A stretch of DNA of 64,000 nucleotides, taken from contig NZ_CP121472.1 in the NCBI RefSeq assembly GCF_036208045.1, forward strand, positions 2,305,531 through 2,369,530, in the 5' to 3' direction. A program made the translations under genes and the position numbers. The notes under the pieces are model-generated. The model ran no database searches. It saw nothing but the letters and a program-made list of their open reading frames with translations, and was not told the origin of the DNA. The stretch comes from Thiorhodovibrio winogradskyi. Its GTDB lineage: Bacteria > Pseudomonadota > Gammaproteobacteria > Chromatiales > Chromatiaceae. Shown here in pieces: positions 56,181 to 64,000 of this stretch. The stretch's first letter is position 1. Every line of letters begins with the position of its first letter.

Positions 56181-56987
56181 GTGTGCAAGTTGCGGTTGAC
56201 ACTTGCTCCACCCGTTGTAGGTCGACAAGTGCGACTTGGCAGCATCGATCGCGAAGTGGCGGCGGAAGGCGCGGGTGAAATCGCCGGCGTTGCGATAGCC
56301 GACCCGGTCGGCGATGAGTTGCACTTGCAAGTCAGTGTCGTTCAGTAATCCACGTCCACGCTCCAGCCGCAACTGTTGTAGATATTCACAAGGGCTCATG
56401 CCGACCTGCTCACGAAACACCCGGGTGAGCCGCTGCTGATAGGTGCCGACCTGGTGGGCCAGATCAATGCCGCTCGGTGGTTGGGTCAGCTGACGGGTCA
56501 GAATGGCGATGGCCTGGTTTAGCATGCGCCGATCCCGTTTGGCGCTGGATGCGAAAGACGCTTCGCCAAGCCCCTGGTCAACCGGGCTGGTCAGCGCCCG
56601 CAGCCGCTGCTGGTCGCCGAGTTGCACCAAGACACGCGCGAGCACCTCCTGCTCGAAGAAAGGCTTGGTGATGTAGTCAGCCGCGCCGGCGGCGAAGCCG
56701 CGCAGCTTGTCCTCGGTCTCCATCGCCGCCGAGAGAAAAATCACCGGAATCCGCGCGGTCCGCTCCTCGGCCTTGAGTCGCGTGCAAATCGCGAAACCGT
56801 CGCCACCCGGCATCATGACATCGAGCAGGATGAGATCCGGCATGCCATCGGCGGCGATGCGCAGTGCGTCCTCGCCGTTTTGGGCAACCAACAGATCGAT
56901 CTCGCGATCCTTCAAGTAGGCGAGCAAGAGATTGAAGGACGCGGGCTGATCGTCGACCACCAGAAACCGAGCGATGAAGTGTGGCAT
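56061..56987 (-). CDS. Response regulator with C-terminal AraC-type DNA-binding domain, abnormal tail
   Basis: About 308 residues. The receiver domain (about 5-120) carries ARFLVVDDQ, phospho-acceptor DLILLDVMMPGG and KPFFEQEV. An AraC HTH domain (about 165-255) contains GMSPCEYLQQLRLERG and GYRNAGDFTRAFRRHF. After RRHFAIDAAK the protein does not end normally. It runs on through about 50 residues that are an off-frame reading of the neighbouring hydrolase remnant, so the true C-terminus was lost in a rearrangement. ATG 56987 (MPHFIARF) is preferred over 57125. No sensor kinase is adjacent. Confidence 0.78.
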   Translation of the reverse strand: MPHFIARFLVVDDQPASFNLLLAYLKDREIDLLVAQNGEDALRIAADGMPDLILLDVMMPGGDGFAICTRLKAEERTARIPVIFLSAAMETEDKLRGFAAGAADYITKPFFEQEVLARVLVQLGDQQRLRALTSPVDQGLGEASFASSAKRDRRMLNQAIAILTRQLTQPPSGIDLAHQVGTYQQRLTRVFREQVGMSPCEYLQQLRLERGRGLLNDTDLQVQLIADRVGYRNAGDFTRAFRRHFAIDAAKSHLSTYNGWSKCQPQLAHFRCPLISMRPSRPPEPRMSGPWPPLAISCGPGASAMSRA

Positions 56988-57644
56988 CCCCTGTGACTCT
57001 CGAGAAGTAACGGCGCGGCCATTTTGCCGTTTTCCCGGCCAAGAAAAGGCTGGGATTTCAGGCATTTGGCCTCTCGGCACAGCATTTCGTCGTGCAAGCT
57101 TATTCGGCGTGAGACGAGCCATCATAGCCGCATGCTACCTTCACTCGGGTGCCAAGCTCGACAAGATGGATGCGCAGGTGATTGATGCGTGCCGTTTTGT
57201 GCCGCGCAATATGCGGGTCGCGGCGACCAAGAGTCCGGGACGACAGGATTTGCCGCAGTTCGACATGGGCGCGGTCTTTTAGGCCATGGTCAACGCGGTT
57301 GCACAGCGAGATTATTCGGTCCATGGACCGATGATCCGGCGGCGCTTGTTTGCCGACCGACCGGCAAATGCTGATGGATAAACGCGGCGAAGGGGTACGA
57401 ATCATCCTCGATAGCGGCCTGCGACTGTCCGGGAGGCTGCCCGTGTATCGCCTGCTTGGTGATGCCGAACTATTGCTCACCATCTACGCGTGCTCACCAT
57501 CTACGCGGCCTCCTGATGTGAGGCCCTGATCGGCATGCGAGTCAGTCAGCTAGATTGGGGTGAGGAACGATCCCCAACACGGCTGTGATGTTGGACTGCT
57601 TTCATTATTTCTAATCAGACACTCGTGATATGAGGACAATCGCC
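56988..57644. other. Gene-free stretch with possible gene remnants
   Basis: No intact gene is convincing. Around 57378-57485 on the + strand, one frame reads GEGVRIILDSGLRLSGRL, which faintly recalls the start of a RibD-type reductase domain, but it is closed on both sides by frame changes. Short leftward frames here have compositions typical of shadows. This is treated as degraded DNA between the regulator and the META-domain gene. Confidence 0.35.
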
Positions 57645-58820
57645 ATGGCCCGCACCCTTTGGTTTTTGACGCTCGCCATCTCAAGCATGCCGCTGACCGC
57701 GGTGGCGAGCGAAGTGGAACCGCTGATCTGCTTCGGCACCGAGCCCTTCTGGAGCCTTGATCTCACCGAGCTTGGAAAGGCGCGTTTCTCGACTCCAGAT
57801 GCCGCCGAGCGCGACTACCAGGGGAACTTCAATGCGCTGAACGATCGCAAGGAGTCGCTGTGGCGCGGCCAGGCGATCACGGCCGACCGCCCAGATGAAA
57901 CCGGGGAGGCAACCGGGCAGGCCACCGGCGATCTGGTTGCCTTTCTGCGTGAGAGCCCGTGCAGCGACGGGATGTCCGACACACAGCATCCCTATGCGGT
58001 CAACCTCTCCCTGCCGGATGGCCGCCATCTGGCCGGCTGCTGTCGCCGGCCCGCGGCGTCCGAGGCCCCCGCGCCCGCCGCGCCCCCCGCATCCTCCACC
58101 GGACTGGAGGACATGAATTGGAGACTGGCCGAACTGCCGGGACAGAGCCTGGCCGCCGATCAAGACACGCCCAGCGTGCGTTTCGAGAATGGTCGACTGC
58201 AGGGCTTCTCCGGTTGCAATCGCGTCATGGGAGCATACACACTCGAGGAAGATCGCCTGATCCTCGGCAACCTCGCCGGCAGCATGATGGCCTGTGCCGA
58301 GCCGGCCATGGCCATGGAGAGCCGCTTTCTCGTCCTCTTTGCGGGAGAACTGAGCGTCGTCCTGGACGGCGATCGCCTGACCTTGACGCCGTCTGACCAG
58401 GGTGCGAACGGAGCGGATGCGCTGCAATTCGAGCGGGAGGCGACGCCCACGCTGGCCGGCACCGCATGGGATGTCACCGGCTACAATAATGGGCGCGAGG
58501 CGGTGGTCAGCCCAGAGCTCGGCACCCAACTGACGCTCGGGTTCGCGGATGGCAGGGTCGCGGGCAGCGCCGGCTGCAACCGCTTCCACGGCGACTTCGC
58601 GGTCGATGGCAACAGGCTGACAATGGGACCCTTCGTGACCACGCGCAAACTCTGCGAGGACGCGACCATGGTCCAGGAGCGGGCATTTCTCGCCGCGCTT
58701 GCCGCCGTGGCTACCTGGAACATCGAGCGCGGCATGCTGGATTTGCACCAGGCGGACGGCGCGCGAGCGCTGACGGCCAGCGCGGCAGGTCACCAATCAC
58801 CCATCGCGCCAAGACCCTGA
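57645..58820 (+). CDS. Secreted protein with COG3650-like region and two META (HslJ-like) domains
   Basis: A 391-residue protein with a signal peptide ending near AVASE. A first domain (about 25-130) opens with EPLICFGTEPFWSLDL, as in COG3650-type envelope proteins. An Ala/Pro-rich linker (about 135-155) leads to two META domains (about 156-265 and 272-375), each with its hallmark GCNRxxG (GFSGCNRVMGAY, GSAGCNRFHGDF) and later cysteine (MMACAEPAMAMES, RKLCEDATMVQE). META proteins include heat-inducible HslJ, linked to novobiocin tolerance. Location is envelope, function unknown. The ATG 57645 follows GAGGAC. Confidence 0.83.
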   Translation: MARTLWFLTLAISSMPLTAVASEVEPLICFGTEPFWSLDLTELGKARFSTPDAAERDYQGNFNALNDRKESLWRGQAITADRPDETGEATGQATGDLVAFLRESPCSDGMSDTQHPYAVNLSLPDGRHLAGCCRRPAASEAPAPAAPPASSTGLEDMNWRLAELPGQSLAADQDTPSVRFENGRLQGFSGCNRVMGAYTLEEDRLILGNLAGSMMACAEPAMAMESRFLVLFAGELSVVLDGDRLTLTPSDQGANGADALQFEREATPTLAGTAWDVTGYNNGREAVVSPELGTQLTLGFADGRVAGSAGCNRFHGDFAVDGNRLTMGPFVTTRKLCEDATMVQERAFLAALAAVATWNIERGMLDLHQADGARALTASAAGHQSPIAPRP

Positions 58821-58866
58821 GGTATCCGCGAGAGCCTCGGCGGGATTACCTCATCGGAGACTTCTC

Positions 58867-59412
58867 ATGACTTATTGCGTGGGCCTTCTGCTTGATCAAG
58901 GACTGGTGTTGGCGTCTGATTCGCGCACCAACGCGGGTGTGGATAACATCGCTTCCTATAGCAAGCTACATCTGTTTCAACCTGCGCCCGACCGGCTCTT
59001 CGTGCTACTGGCAGCAGGCAATCTGGCGACGACGCGAGAGGTGTTGGATCGGATTCGCCGCGATCTGAATCAGGTCACCCATCCACGCCCGAGTTTTCAT
59101 CAGCCACCTTCCGGCCCGACGCTGATGAACGCCAATTATCTGTTCGAGGCGGCCAACTACATCGGACAACTGAGCCAGGCAGTTCTGAACCAGCATGGCC
59201 CGGCGCTGCGCCAGATTGGTGCCAGCCCGGAGGCCACCTTCATCTTGGGCGGGCAGGTCGCAGGCGAGTCGCCTGGGCTCTTTCTTGTCTATCCGCGGGG
59301 CAATGCCATCGCGGCGTCTGCGCAGACGCCCTATCTGCAGATAGGCGACAGCAAATTCGGCAAATCCGCGCTCGATCTCATCGCCCACAAGGCCGGGCTG
59401 AGAACGAAGTAG
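58867..59412 (+). CDS. Anbu-type proteasome homologue, C-terminally truncated
   Basis: 181 residues. The N-terminal MTYCVGLLLDQGLVLASDSRTNAG (shown here split as MTYCVGLLLDQG and LVLASDSRTNAG) is the Anbu (ancestral beta subunit) Ntn-hydrolase start, with Thr2 as the expected nucleophile, followed by VLLAAGNLATT and FILGGQVAGE. Full Anbu proteins are around 240-250 residues. This one follows the family to GDSKFGKSALDLI and then reads AHKAGLRTK and stops. The lost tail coincides with the cut end of the convergent channel pseudogene. The usual Anbu partners (ATP-grasp, alpha-E, transglutaminase) are absent, and it is probably non-functional. Confidence 0.8.
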   Translation: MTYCVGLLLDQGLVLASDSRTNAGVDNIASYSKLHLFQPAPDRLFVLLAAGNLATTREVLDRIRRDLNQVTHPRPSFHQPPSGPTLMNANYLFEAANYIGQLSQAVLNQHGPALRQIGASPEATFILGGQVAGESPGLFLVYPRGNAIAASAQTPYLQIGDSKFGKSALDLIAHKAGLRTK

Positions 59413-61667
59413 ACCACCTCGAAGGTCAGCGCGAAATCGGCGAATTCAAAAAAGTGAGCACGATCGAAGCGCGCCAGCGGCTGCGCTTCGACCGCCTCGC
59501 GCAGCATGTCGGGGATGCGCTCTAGCATGTCCTGCGGGGTCTGATAGGCAACGCCGATTCGGAAGACGACGCGTCGCTCATTGAACTGCTTGAAATTGTG
59601 AATGCGGGTGGTGAGCAGATCGCTGTTGGACACCACGATCAACTCACCCGAGAGGCTGCGGATGCGGGTTGTCTTGACCCCGATGTGCTCGATCACGCCA
59701 AGGGTCTCGCTAGTCTTGACAAAGTCACCGACCCGGAACGGCTTGTCGAGGATGATCGCCATCGAACTGAAGACATCGCCGAGGATATTCTGCACCGCGA
59801 AGGCGATGGCCAGGCTCCCGATACCGAGCGCGCCGACCAGCCCGGCAATCGGATACCTGAAGTACGCCAGCAGCGACACCACGACGGTGATCCAGGGCGA
59901 AGATCGCCAGGGCAGCGACCAGCTCCCGCGCGCCGATGCTTTGGTCGTCGATGACAATGAGTTCGATGTCCCACCAAGTTGAGAGCGTCTCCCGCGCTTG
60001 CAGAAGTGTCAGTGACAGTTGGTGCGCGTCCACCAACGCCTCCAACTGAACCCGTGTGGATTGTTGCAGCGCGATCAGCGCATCCTCGGTCTCGAGCCAC
60101 TCGCGCGCGTGCAACTCGGCGAGATCGTGCGCGGCGCCGCGCACCGCGAGAGCCTCGCGCGTGTCCTCGCTCATGTCGGGCTCGCGCAACCGGCGCGTTT
60201 GCGCGAGCTGGATGGAGCGCAGCCGGTTGAGACGCCCTTCGAGCACCTCTTTGGCGGCGCGCGTCGCCATGGTTTGCTCGATCAGCTCCCGGAGCCGCTC
60301 GGGGGCATCGACCGCATCAGACGCGTTCATGACCTGGTAACGCAGCTCCCACAATGCGCGGGTTCGTTCAAGATTCGCGAGCGCCGATAACATCGCATCG
60401 ACGCTGAAGCGCGCGGCTTCGATCTCCGCCTGGCGCGCCGCCACCCATTCGCTCGCGGCTGCTCGGCGCTCTTCATCGATGGCAGCGGCCAAACGGCGCC
60501 GCGCCAGATAAAGGGCGGACTCGGCCTTGTCGCTGCCGCGCTGCAAGTCCTCGATCCGCGCGCGCATGTCGTCTTCCATGAGCCTCAGCTCCGCGAGGCG
60601 TCGCTCAAGGTCGTCACGGGCGAACTTGACACGCGGCTCAAGAAAGGCGATGCGCGCGCTCAGCAGGGCTTGCCGGGCCTCGCTCAGATCATCCTCGGCC
60701 CGCGCCAGCTCGACCTCGGCATCAACGGCGGCCAATCGCGCTCGGGCAAGCAGTTCACGCAGGCGGGCGAGGTCGAGTTTTGCACCAAGGCGTTCGCGCG
60801 CGGCCTCGTCGAGTCCCGCGCTCGCGGTCACACCGAGTCGGTCGCGTGCTGCGCGCCGGTCACCGATGGCGGCACGCAACGCGCGCTCTGCCGTAGCCAG
60901 TTGGCGCGTGGCGGTGGTGATGCGGAACTCGGCGTCCTCTTCCACCGCCCGGGCGAGTGAACGTTCGCTGCGGTGCTGATCCAGTGTGGCGATCAGCTAG
61001 GGCGGCTCGGCGGGGACTCCGTCGCGCGCGAGTGCCTCGAGTTGGTCGCGGCCTTGGGCGAGGTCAGAGCGGACCTCCCCCAAGCGCTGGAGCAGGGCTT
61101 CCCGACCTTGCACCACCACCCGCAGTTGGCGCAGCGCATCGAGTTGCTCGGCGACGACCATGGCGGTCGCCTCGACTCCGTCCGCGGCGAGCGCGGGTTG
61201 CCCGGTTGCCGGTTCGCCTTGCTCGGTCTCCTTGATTGCGGCCTCGACCTGTTGCAGAGCGGTCTCCCGCTCGGCGATGCGCGCGTCGATCAGCCCGAGT
61301 GCCAGGCTGAAGTCCTCGACCGATTCCATGGGTAGCGGCAGTCCCGGAAGGCCGATCTCGGCGGGATCGAAGGGCAGTTCGGCGGGTTCCGGTTCCGGGG
61401 GGGGCTAGCGGTGGGGGCGTCAGTCGCGGCTTGCGCGCCATGAACCAGCGGCGCGGACGCGAGGGAGGCGACCGCGGCCGAGCTGAGCAGCGGTAACAGA
61501 ATACTGGTGATAAGCACAAGGTGGCTCTGGGTCAAGCGCCGACGCAGCATGGGGCGGCGAGAGGCGGTGACCAGCACCGGCTCGGGCAGGTTATGGAGCC
61601 GCGGGGAAGCGACGCTGACCGCCCGGTCGCTGAGTTGTTCGCCAAGCTGATTCGTGTTGTTCACCAA
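59390..61667 (-). pseudogene. Mechanosensitive channel (MscS/MscK family) pseudogene
   Basis: Leftward remnant of one large channel gene. It holds an N-terminal signal region (LVLITSILLPLLSSAAVASL), a long periplasmic coiled coil, and the MscS core (GALGIGSLAIAFAVQNILGD, DKPFRVGDFVK). Disruptions are visible: a one-base frameshift at an 8-base homopolymer (61397-61404), an in-frame TAG near 60998, a frameshift with apparent loss of membrane helices near 59905, and loss of the C-terminus after EVVYFVLSP at about 59390. The intact parts stay readable, so the decay is recent. Confidence 0.88.
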
Positions 61668-61725
61668 GCTGATTGAGCCAGGCGTGCGGGTGCCGGGGCC
61701 ATGAAGTCGGGAAATCAGTCGTCGA

Positions 61726-61850
61726 GTTCGTCATGGACCAGTGCGCGAAGGGCGCGCTCCTCGTTCGGGTGGAGCTCGCTCCAGCCAATCCAATCAGCGG
61801 CAATGTTGTCAATAGAAAAGCGAAATGCTTGAATATTGAATAACTCATGA
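61726..61850 (-). other. Possible small-protein remnant upstream of the channel pseudogene
   Basis: One leftward frame reads FSIDNIAADWIGWSELHPNE and ends ALRALVHDELDD with a stop near 61726. It has protein-like composition but no start codon in frame. A competing frame from 61848 starts with ATG and a hydrophobic stretch but turns to Arg/Thr/Pro-rich junk. A gene fragment is possible. No family is recognised. Confidence 0.3.
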
Positions 61851-61914
61851 TATCGAGACGCTAACCCGCCTGAGACAGCAAGCGCTCCCTCAGGGTGGCG
61901 CTTCTTATTCAGTG

Positions 61915-62142
61915 TCAGTCGATGTTGCCGCGCTGATGCTGATCGAAAAGGAAGCCGCCAAGAACGCCGGCACCAGCGCCGATTGCGGCGCCACGCCCGG
62001 CGTTCCCGCTCAAGGAGCCCAAGGCGGCGCCGGCGGCGGCACCCATCATGGCGCCGCTACCGGCGCGACTGGTGGTGGTTTCACCGCAGGCTGTGAGTGC
62101 CAGCGTGGAGACAAGGAGGATGGCCAGATGGCTGGGTTTCAT
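61915..62142 (-). CDS. Small glycine-zipper lipoprotein
   Basis: A 75-residue lipoprotein: signal peptide, lipobox LALTAC (Cys about 19), then a Gly/Ala-rich glycine-zipper segment (GAMMGAAAGAALGSLSGNAG and AAIGAGAGVLGGFLFDQHQR). This resembles the SlyB/Rickettsia 17-kDa-type glycine-zipper proteins inserted in the outer membrane. ATG 62142 is chosen. The frame is open to 62202, where it would overlap the immunity-like gene. Function unknown. Confidence 0.78.
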   Translation of the reverse strand: MKPSHLAILLVSTLALTACGETTTSRAGSGAMMGAAAGAALGSLSGNAGRGAAIGAGAGVLGGFLFDQHQRGNID

Positions 62143-62198
62143 GTCGAATTGCCTCTCTAGGAGATTCAATACAGGGGAGGATGCTCGGTTGAGCACAA

Positions 62199-62609
62199 TC
62201 ATGGGCAGGGATAGGCCGCGGCCAGGGAGCGAACCAGTCCAATAACAGGCAACTCACTCATGAGTTCCTTGTTGGCTTTGTTTGTTTTAGCCCAGCTCAA
62301 AAAGGCAACGCGGCCATCCTCAATGCTAGTGCCGTTCGGGAAGCAGGCGAGTCGTTTGAGATTCTTCCGATCCGAGACCGCGTCGTGATATTGCACGGTC
62401 GCCTCAATGAAACCGGTACAGCCCAATTGCGCGGCACTGGAATTTGGCGCGGAACAAACGGCAATCAGGTCATCCGTGGTTTCAAAACGGAGGTCGTCGT
62501 TGTCGACGGCCAGCGCCGGCGTCGCAATTGGCAGAGTCAGGAAAAGAAGGACACCAACGAGCGAAAGAGTGGCGGAAATAGGGAGGGAAATCAGTTTTTT
62601 GCATTCCAT
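62199..62609 (-). CDS. Rap1a/Tai-like immunity protein
   Basis: A 136-residue secreted protein with a signal peptide ending near PALAVD. The mature part has the Rap1a/Tai4 layout: DDLIAVCSA, GCTGFIEATVQY, a conserved cysteine in LACFPNG, and the ending LAAAYPCP. Family members protect cells in the periplasm from type VI amidase effectors. No effector or secretion gene is near, so it may be an orphan immunity gene against rivals. It is upstream of the glycine-zipper gene on the same strand, with 57 bases between. Confidence 0.78.
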   Translation of the reverse strand: MECKKLISLPISATLSLVGVLLFLTLPIATPALAVDNDDLRFETTDDLIAVCSAPNSSAAQLGCTGFIEATVQYHDAVSDRKNLKRLACFPNGTSIEDGRVAFLSWAKTNKANKELMSELPVIGLVRSLAAAYPCP

Positions 62610-63258
62610 CAGGATTCAAGCCTCTAGTTGACAAGCGCGTCTGAGTCGCTTGCGGCCAGCGGTTCAACTCGAGAACGCGGGTCGGTGCTTGACGCGTCGC
62701 GCTAAGGTACTCAACGCCAAATGCCGCGGCAAGCCGTCAAAGTCGCTTGGATATTGTACCCGGCGAATCACCGCGAGCCCTCTGGGTTTTCCTCAAGTAA
62801 CTGAAATGCAGAATAAATAGTCCCGTTTGCGGCATCGCCGGCCCGACTCACTAGCCACATAAAAGATCAGGAGAGCAGATCCAACCCAGTGTGTCCAGCG
62901 CGCTTAAGTCAATGAATTTATGAAAAAAACGAGCCTCATCTGGTTGGATAGTGAACCATGGCGCGGCGATTGTTAGCCGAGATGCCAGAAATCTAAGCAT
63001 TGCCACCACCCGACTTTCGGCTGGTGGTGCCATGACCAGGGGCCAAGGTTTTTCGACTCAAGGACTTGCCGCTGCGCGGCGGCCATCCGGCCAGTCCGCG
63101 ACGGACGTCCGCGGGGTTGATCAGGGCTTTGCGAATGACGAGGCGAGTCGCGTACAGTGAGGGACATTGCCCTTGATCATCCGCCGATAATGCATTGATC
63201 CGCCACAAATCGATCCACTCCAAGGCGACCAATTGCGAGCAACTCCCGATTCACTCCA
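62610..63258. other. Gene-free stretch before the symporter
   Basis: No coding frame is convincing. Short open frames on both strands have Arg/Gly/Pro-rich compositions typical of chance. A GC-rich imperfect palindrome lies near 63094-63114. The promoter of the symporter gene should be in the last 100 bases, but no clear -35/-10 pair was found. Confidence 0.4.
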
Positions 63259-64000
63259 ATGACCAATTCCAAGCCGGAATCGCGCCGGTCCATGTCCGTT
63301 GCCACGCAGGTCTTTATCGGTTTGGGGGGCGGCCTGCTGACAGGCCTGTTCTTTGGCGAGCACGCCGCTTTCCTGCGCATCGGTGGTGACGTATTTATCG
63401 CTGCCCTGCAAATCACCGTCATCCCCTACGTGCTAGTGGCGCTGATTACCTCGCTCGGCCGGCTGGATCTGAGCGACGCCAAGAATCTCGTACTCAGGGC
63501 TGGCAGCGTCTTGCTGCTGCTCTGGGCCATCGGGCTGTTCGTTGTCTTTCTCGCGCCGCTATCCTTCCCGGATTGGCCTTCCGCCTCCTTTTTTAGCACC
63601 AGCCAGATCCAGGATCAGCCGCCGGTGGATTTTCTGCGGCTGTATATTCCGTCGAACATCTTCTACTCGTTGTCCAACGCCGTCGTGCCGGCAGTGGTGG
63701 TCTCTAGTATCCTGCTGGGCGTGGCCTTAATCCAGGTGCAAGGGAAAGATCGGCTGATCGATGTCCTGACCACGCTGGGAGTCGCCCTGATGCGTGTCAC
63801 GGGCTATATCGGTCGGCTTGCGCCCTACGGCGTGTTTGCGATCACGGCTGCCGCGGCCGGCACCATCGACATGGCCCAGCTTGCGCGACTGCAGGTCTAT
63901 GTCGTGCTGCACTCGTCCATTGCCTTGCTTCTCAGCTTGTGGGTTTTGCCTGGACTCGTCGCATTGCTGACGCCTTTACGTCATGGGGATGTGTTGCGCG
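63259..64000 (+). CDS. Dicarboxylate/amino acid:cation symporter (DAACS family), 5' part
   Basis: The frame is open from ATG 63259 to the window edge (247 codons). It reads ATQVFIGLGGGLLTGLFFGE, then LQITVIPYVLVALITSLGRL, a NIFYSLSNAVVPAVVVSS segment and APYGVFAITAAAAGTID, all in the order of GltP/DctA sodium- or proton-coupled symporters (helices TM1-TM6). The substrate-binding C-terminal half lies outside the window. An ATG at 63292 (MSVATQ) is an alternative start. Confidence 0.88.
   Translation, partial: MTNSKPESRRSMSVATQVFIGLGGGLLTGLFFGEHAAFLRIGGDVFIAALQITVIPYVLVALITSLGRLDLSDAKNLVLRAGSVLLLLWAIGLFVVFLAPLSFPDWPSASFFSTSQIQDQPPVDFLRLYIPSNIFYSLSNAVVPAVVVSSILLGVALIQVQGKDRLIDVLTTLGVALMRVTGYIGRLAPYGVFAITAAAAGTIDMAQLARLQVYVVLHSSIALLLSLWVLPGLVALLTPLRHGDVLR

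Noticed and set aside
57100-57483. A 127-codon leftward frame in the gap before the META gene
   Set aside because: Ser/Arg-rich composition, no family resemblance, no ribosome site.

Overview
The window looks like chromosomal DNA of a GC-rich gammaproteobacterium of the order Chromatiales, most likely a purple sulfur bacterium (Chromatiaceae). This is inferred from the tusA-dsrE2 sulfur-trafficking pair, the exosortase-associated acyltransferase, the orthodox gammaproteobacterial blocks (recN-nadK-hrcA-grpE-dnaK-dnaJ, pilB-pilC-pilD-coaE, gcvR/dapA/bamC, cydDC) and the lack of any plasmid or phage backbone. No 16S gene is present, so the genus cannot be named.

Layout. 1-5043: a gene end, an exosortase-type acyltransferase, thiopurine methyltransferase and a 1019-residue ammonium transporter fused to PAS-GGDEF-EAL. 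4971-13376: leftward lhr, dnaB and thiC, with a TPP riboswitch ahead of thiC. 13543-17170: lemA, a broken gene, a leftward tRNA-Ala/tRNA-Glu operon with promoter and terminator, htpX and a lipoprotein. 17540-25259: mostly leftward genes (hydrolase, ATM1-type ABC exporter, a Pro/Ala-rich membrane protein, nnrU, AI-2E-type permease, dsrE2, tusA) plus a rightward S24-like protein that lacks the catalytic residues. 25437-28412: tRNA-Arg, then nadK-recN leading into a 28-residue Cys-rich protein coupled to recN. 28592-34102: heat-shock block with a perfect CIRCE operator before hrcA, a sigma-32-like promoter before dnaK and a terminator between dnaK and dnaJ.

34329-47605: acs behind a 13-bp tandem repeat, a NYN nuclease joined to a cold-shock-like domain, pilB-pilC-pilD-coaE, a PIN-PhoH protein, bcp, gcvR, then dapA and bamC. 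A terminator-like hairpin sits just upstream of dapA. 47712-53603: leftward cydD-cydC and a DUF2878-DUF1295-lipocalin set. 53924-55576: rmlD behind a 7-bp tandem repeat, and a pRiA4b ORF-3-type gene.

55577-63258 is a decay zone. It contains a frameshifted alpha/beta hydrolase overlapping the end of a REC-AraC regulator, a META-domain protein, an Anbu-type proteasome homologue with its C-terminus missing, a multiply disrupted mechanosensitive channel gene cut at the same point, a glycine-zipper lipoprotein and an orphan Rap1a/Tai-type immunity protein. The window ends inside a dicarboxylate/sodium symporter gene.

No CRISPR array, integrase, intact insertion sequence or prophage was seen. The most unusual items are the Amt-c-di-GMP fusion, the recN-coupled Cys-rich micro-protein, the NYN-cold-shock fusion, the dapA leader, the two promoter-proximal repeat arrays and the Anbu/MscS deletion scar.
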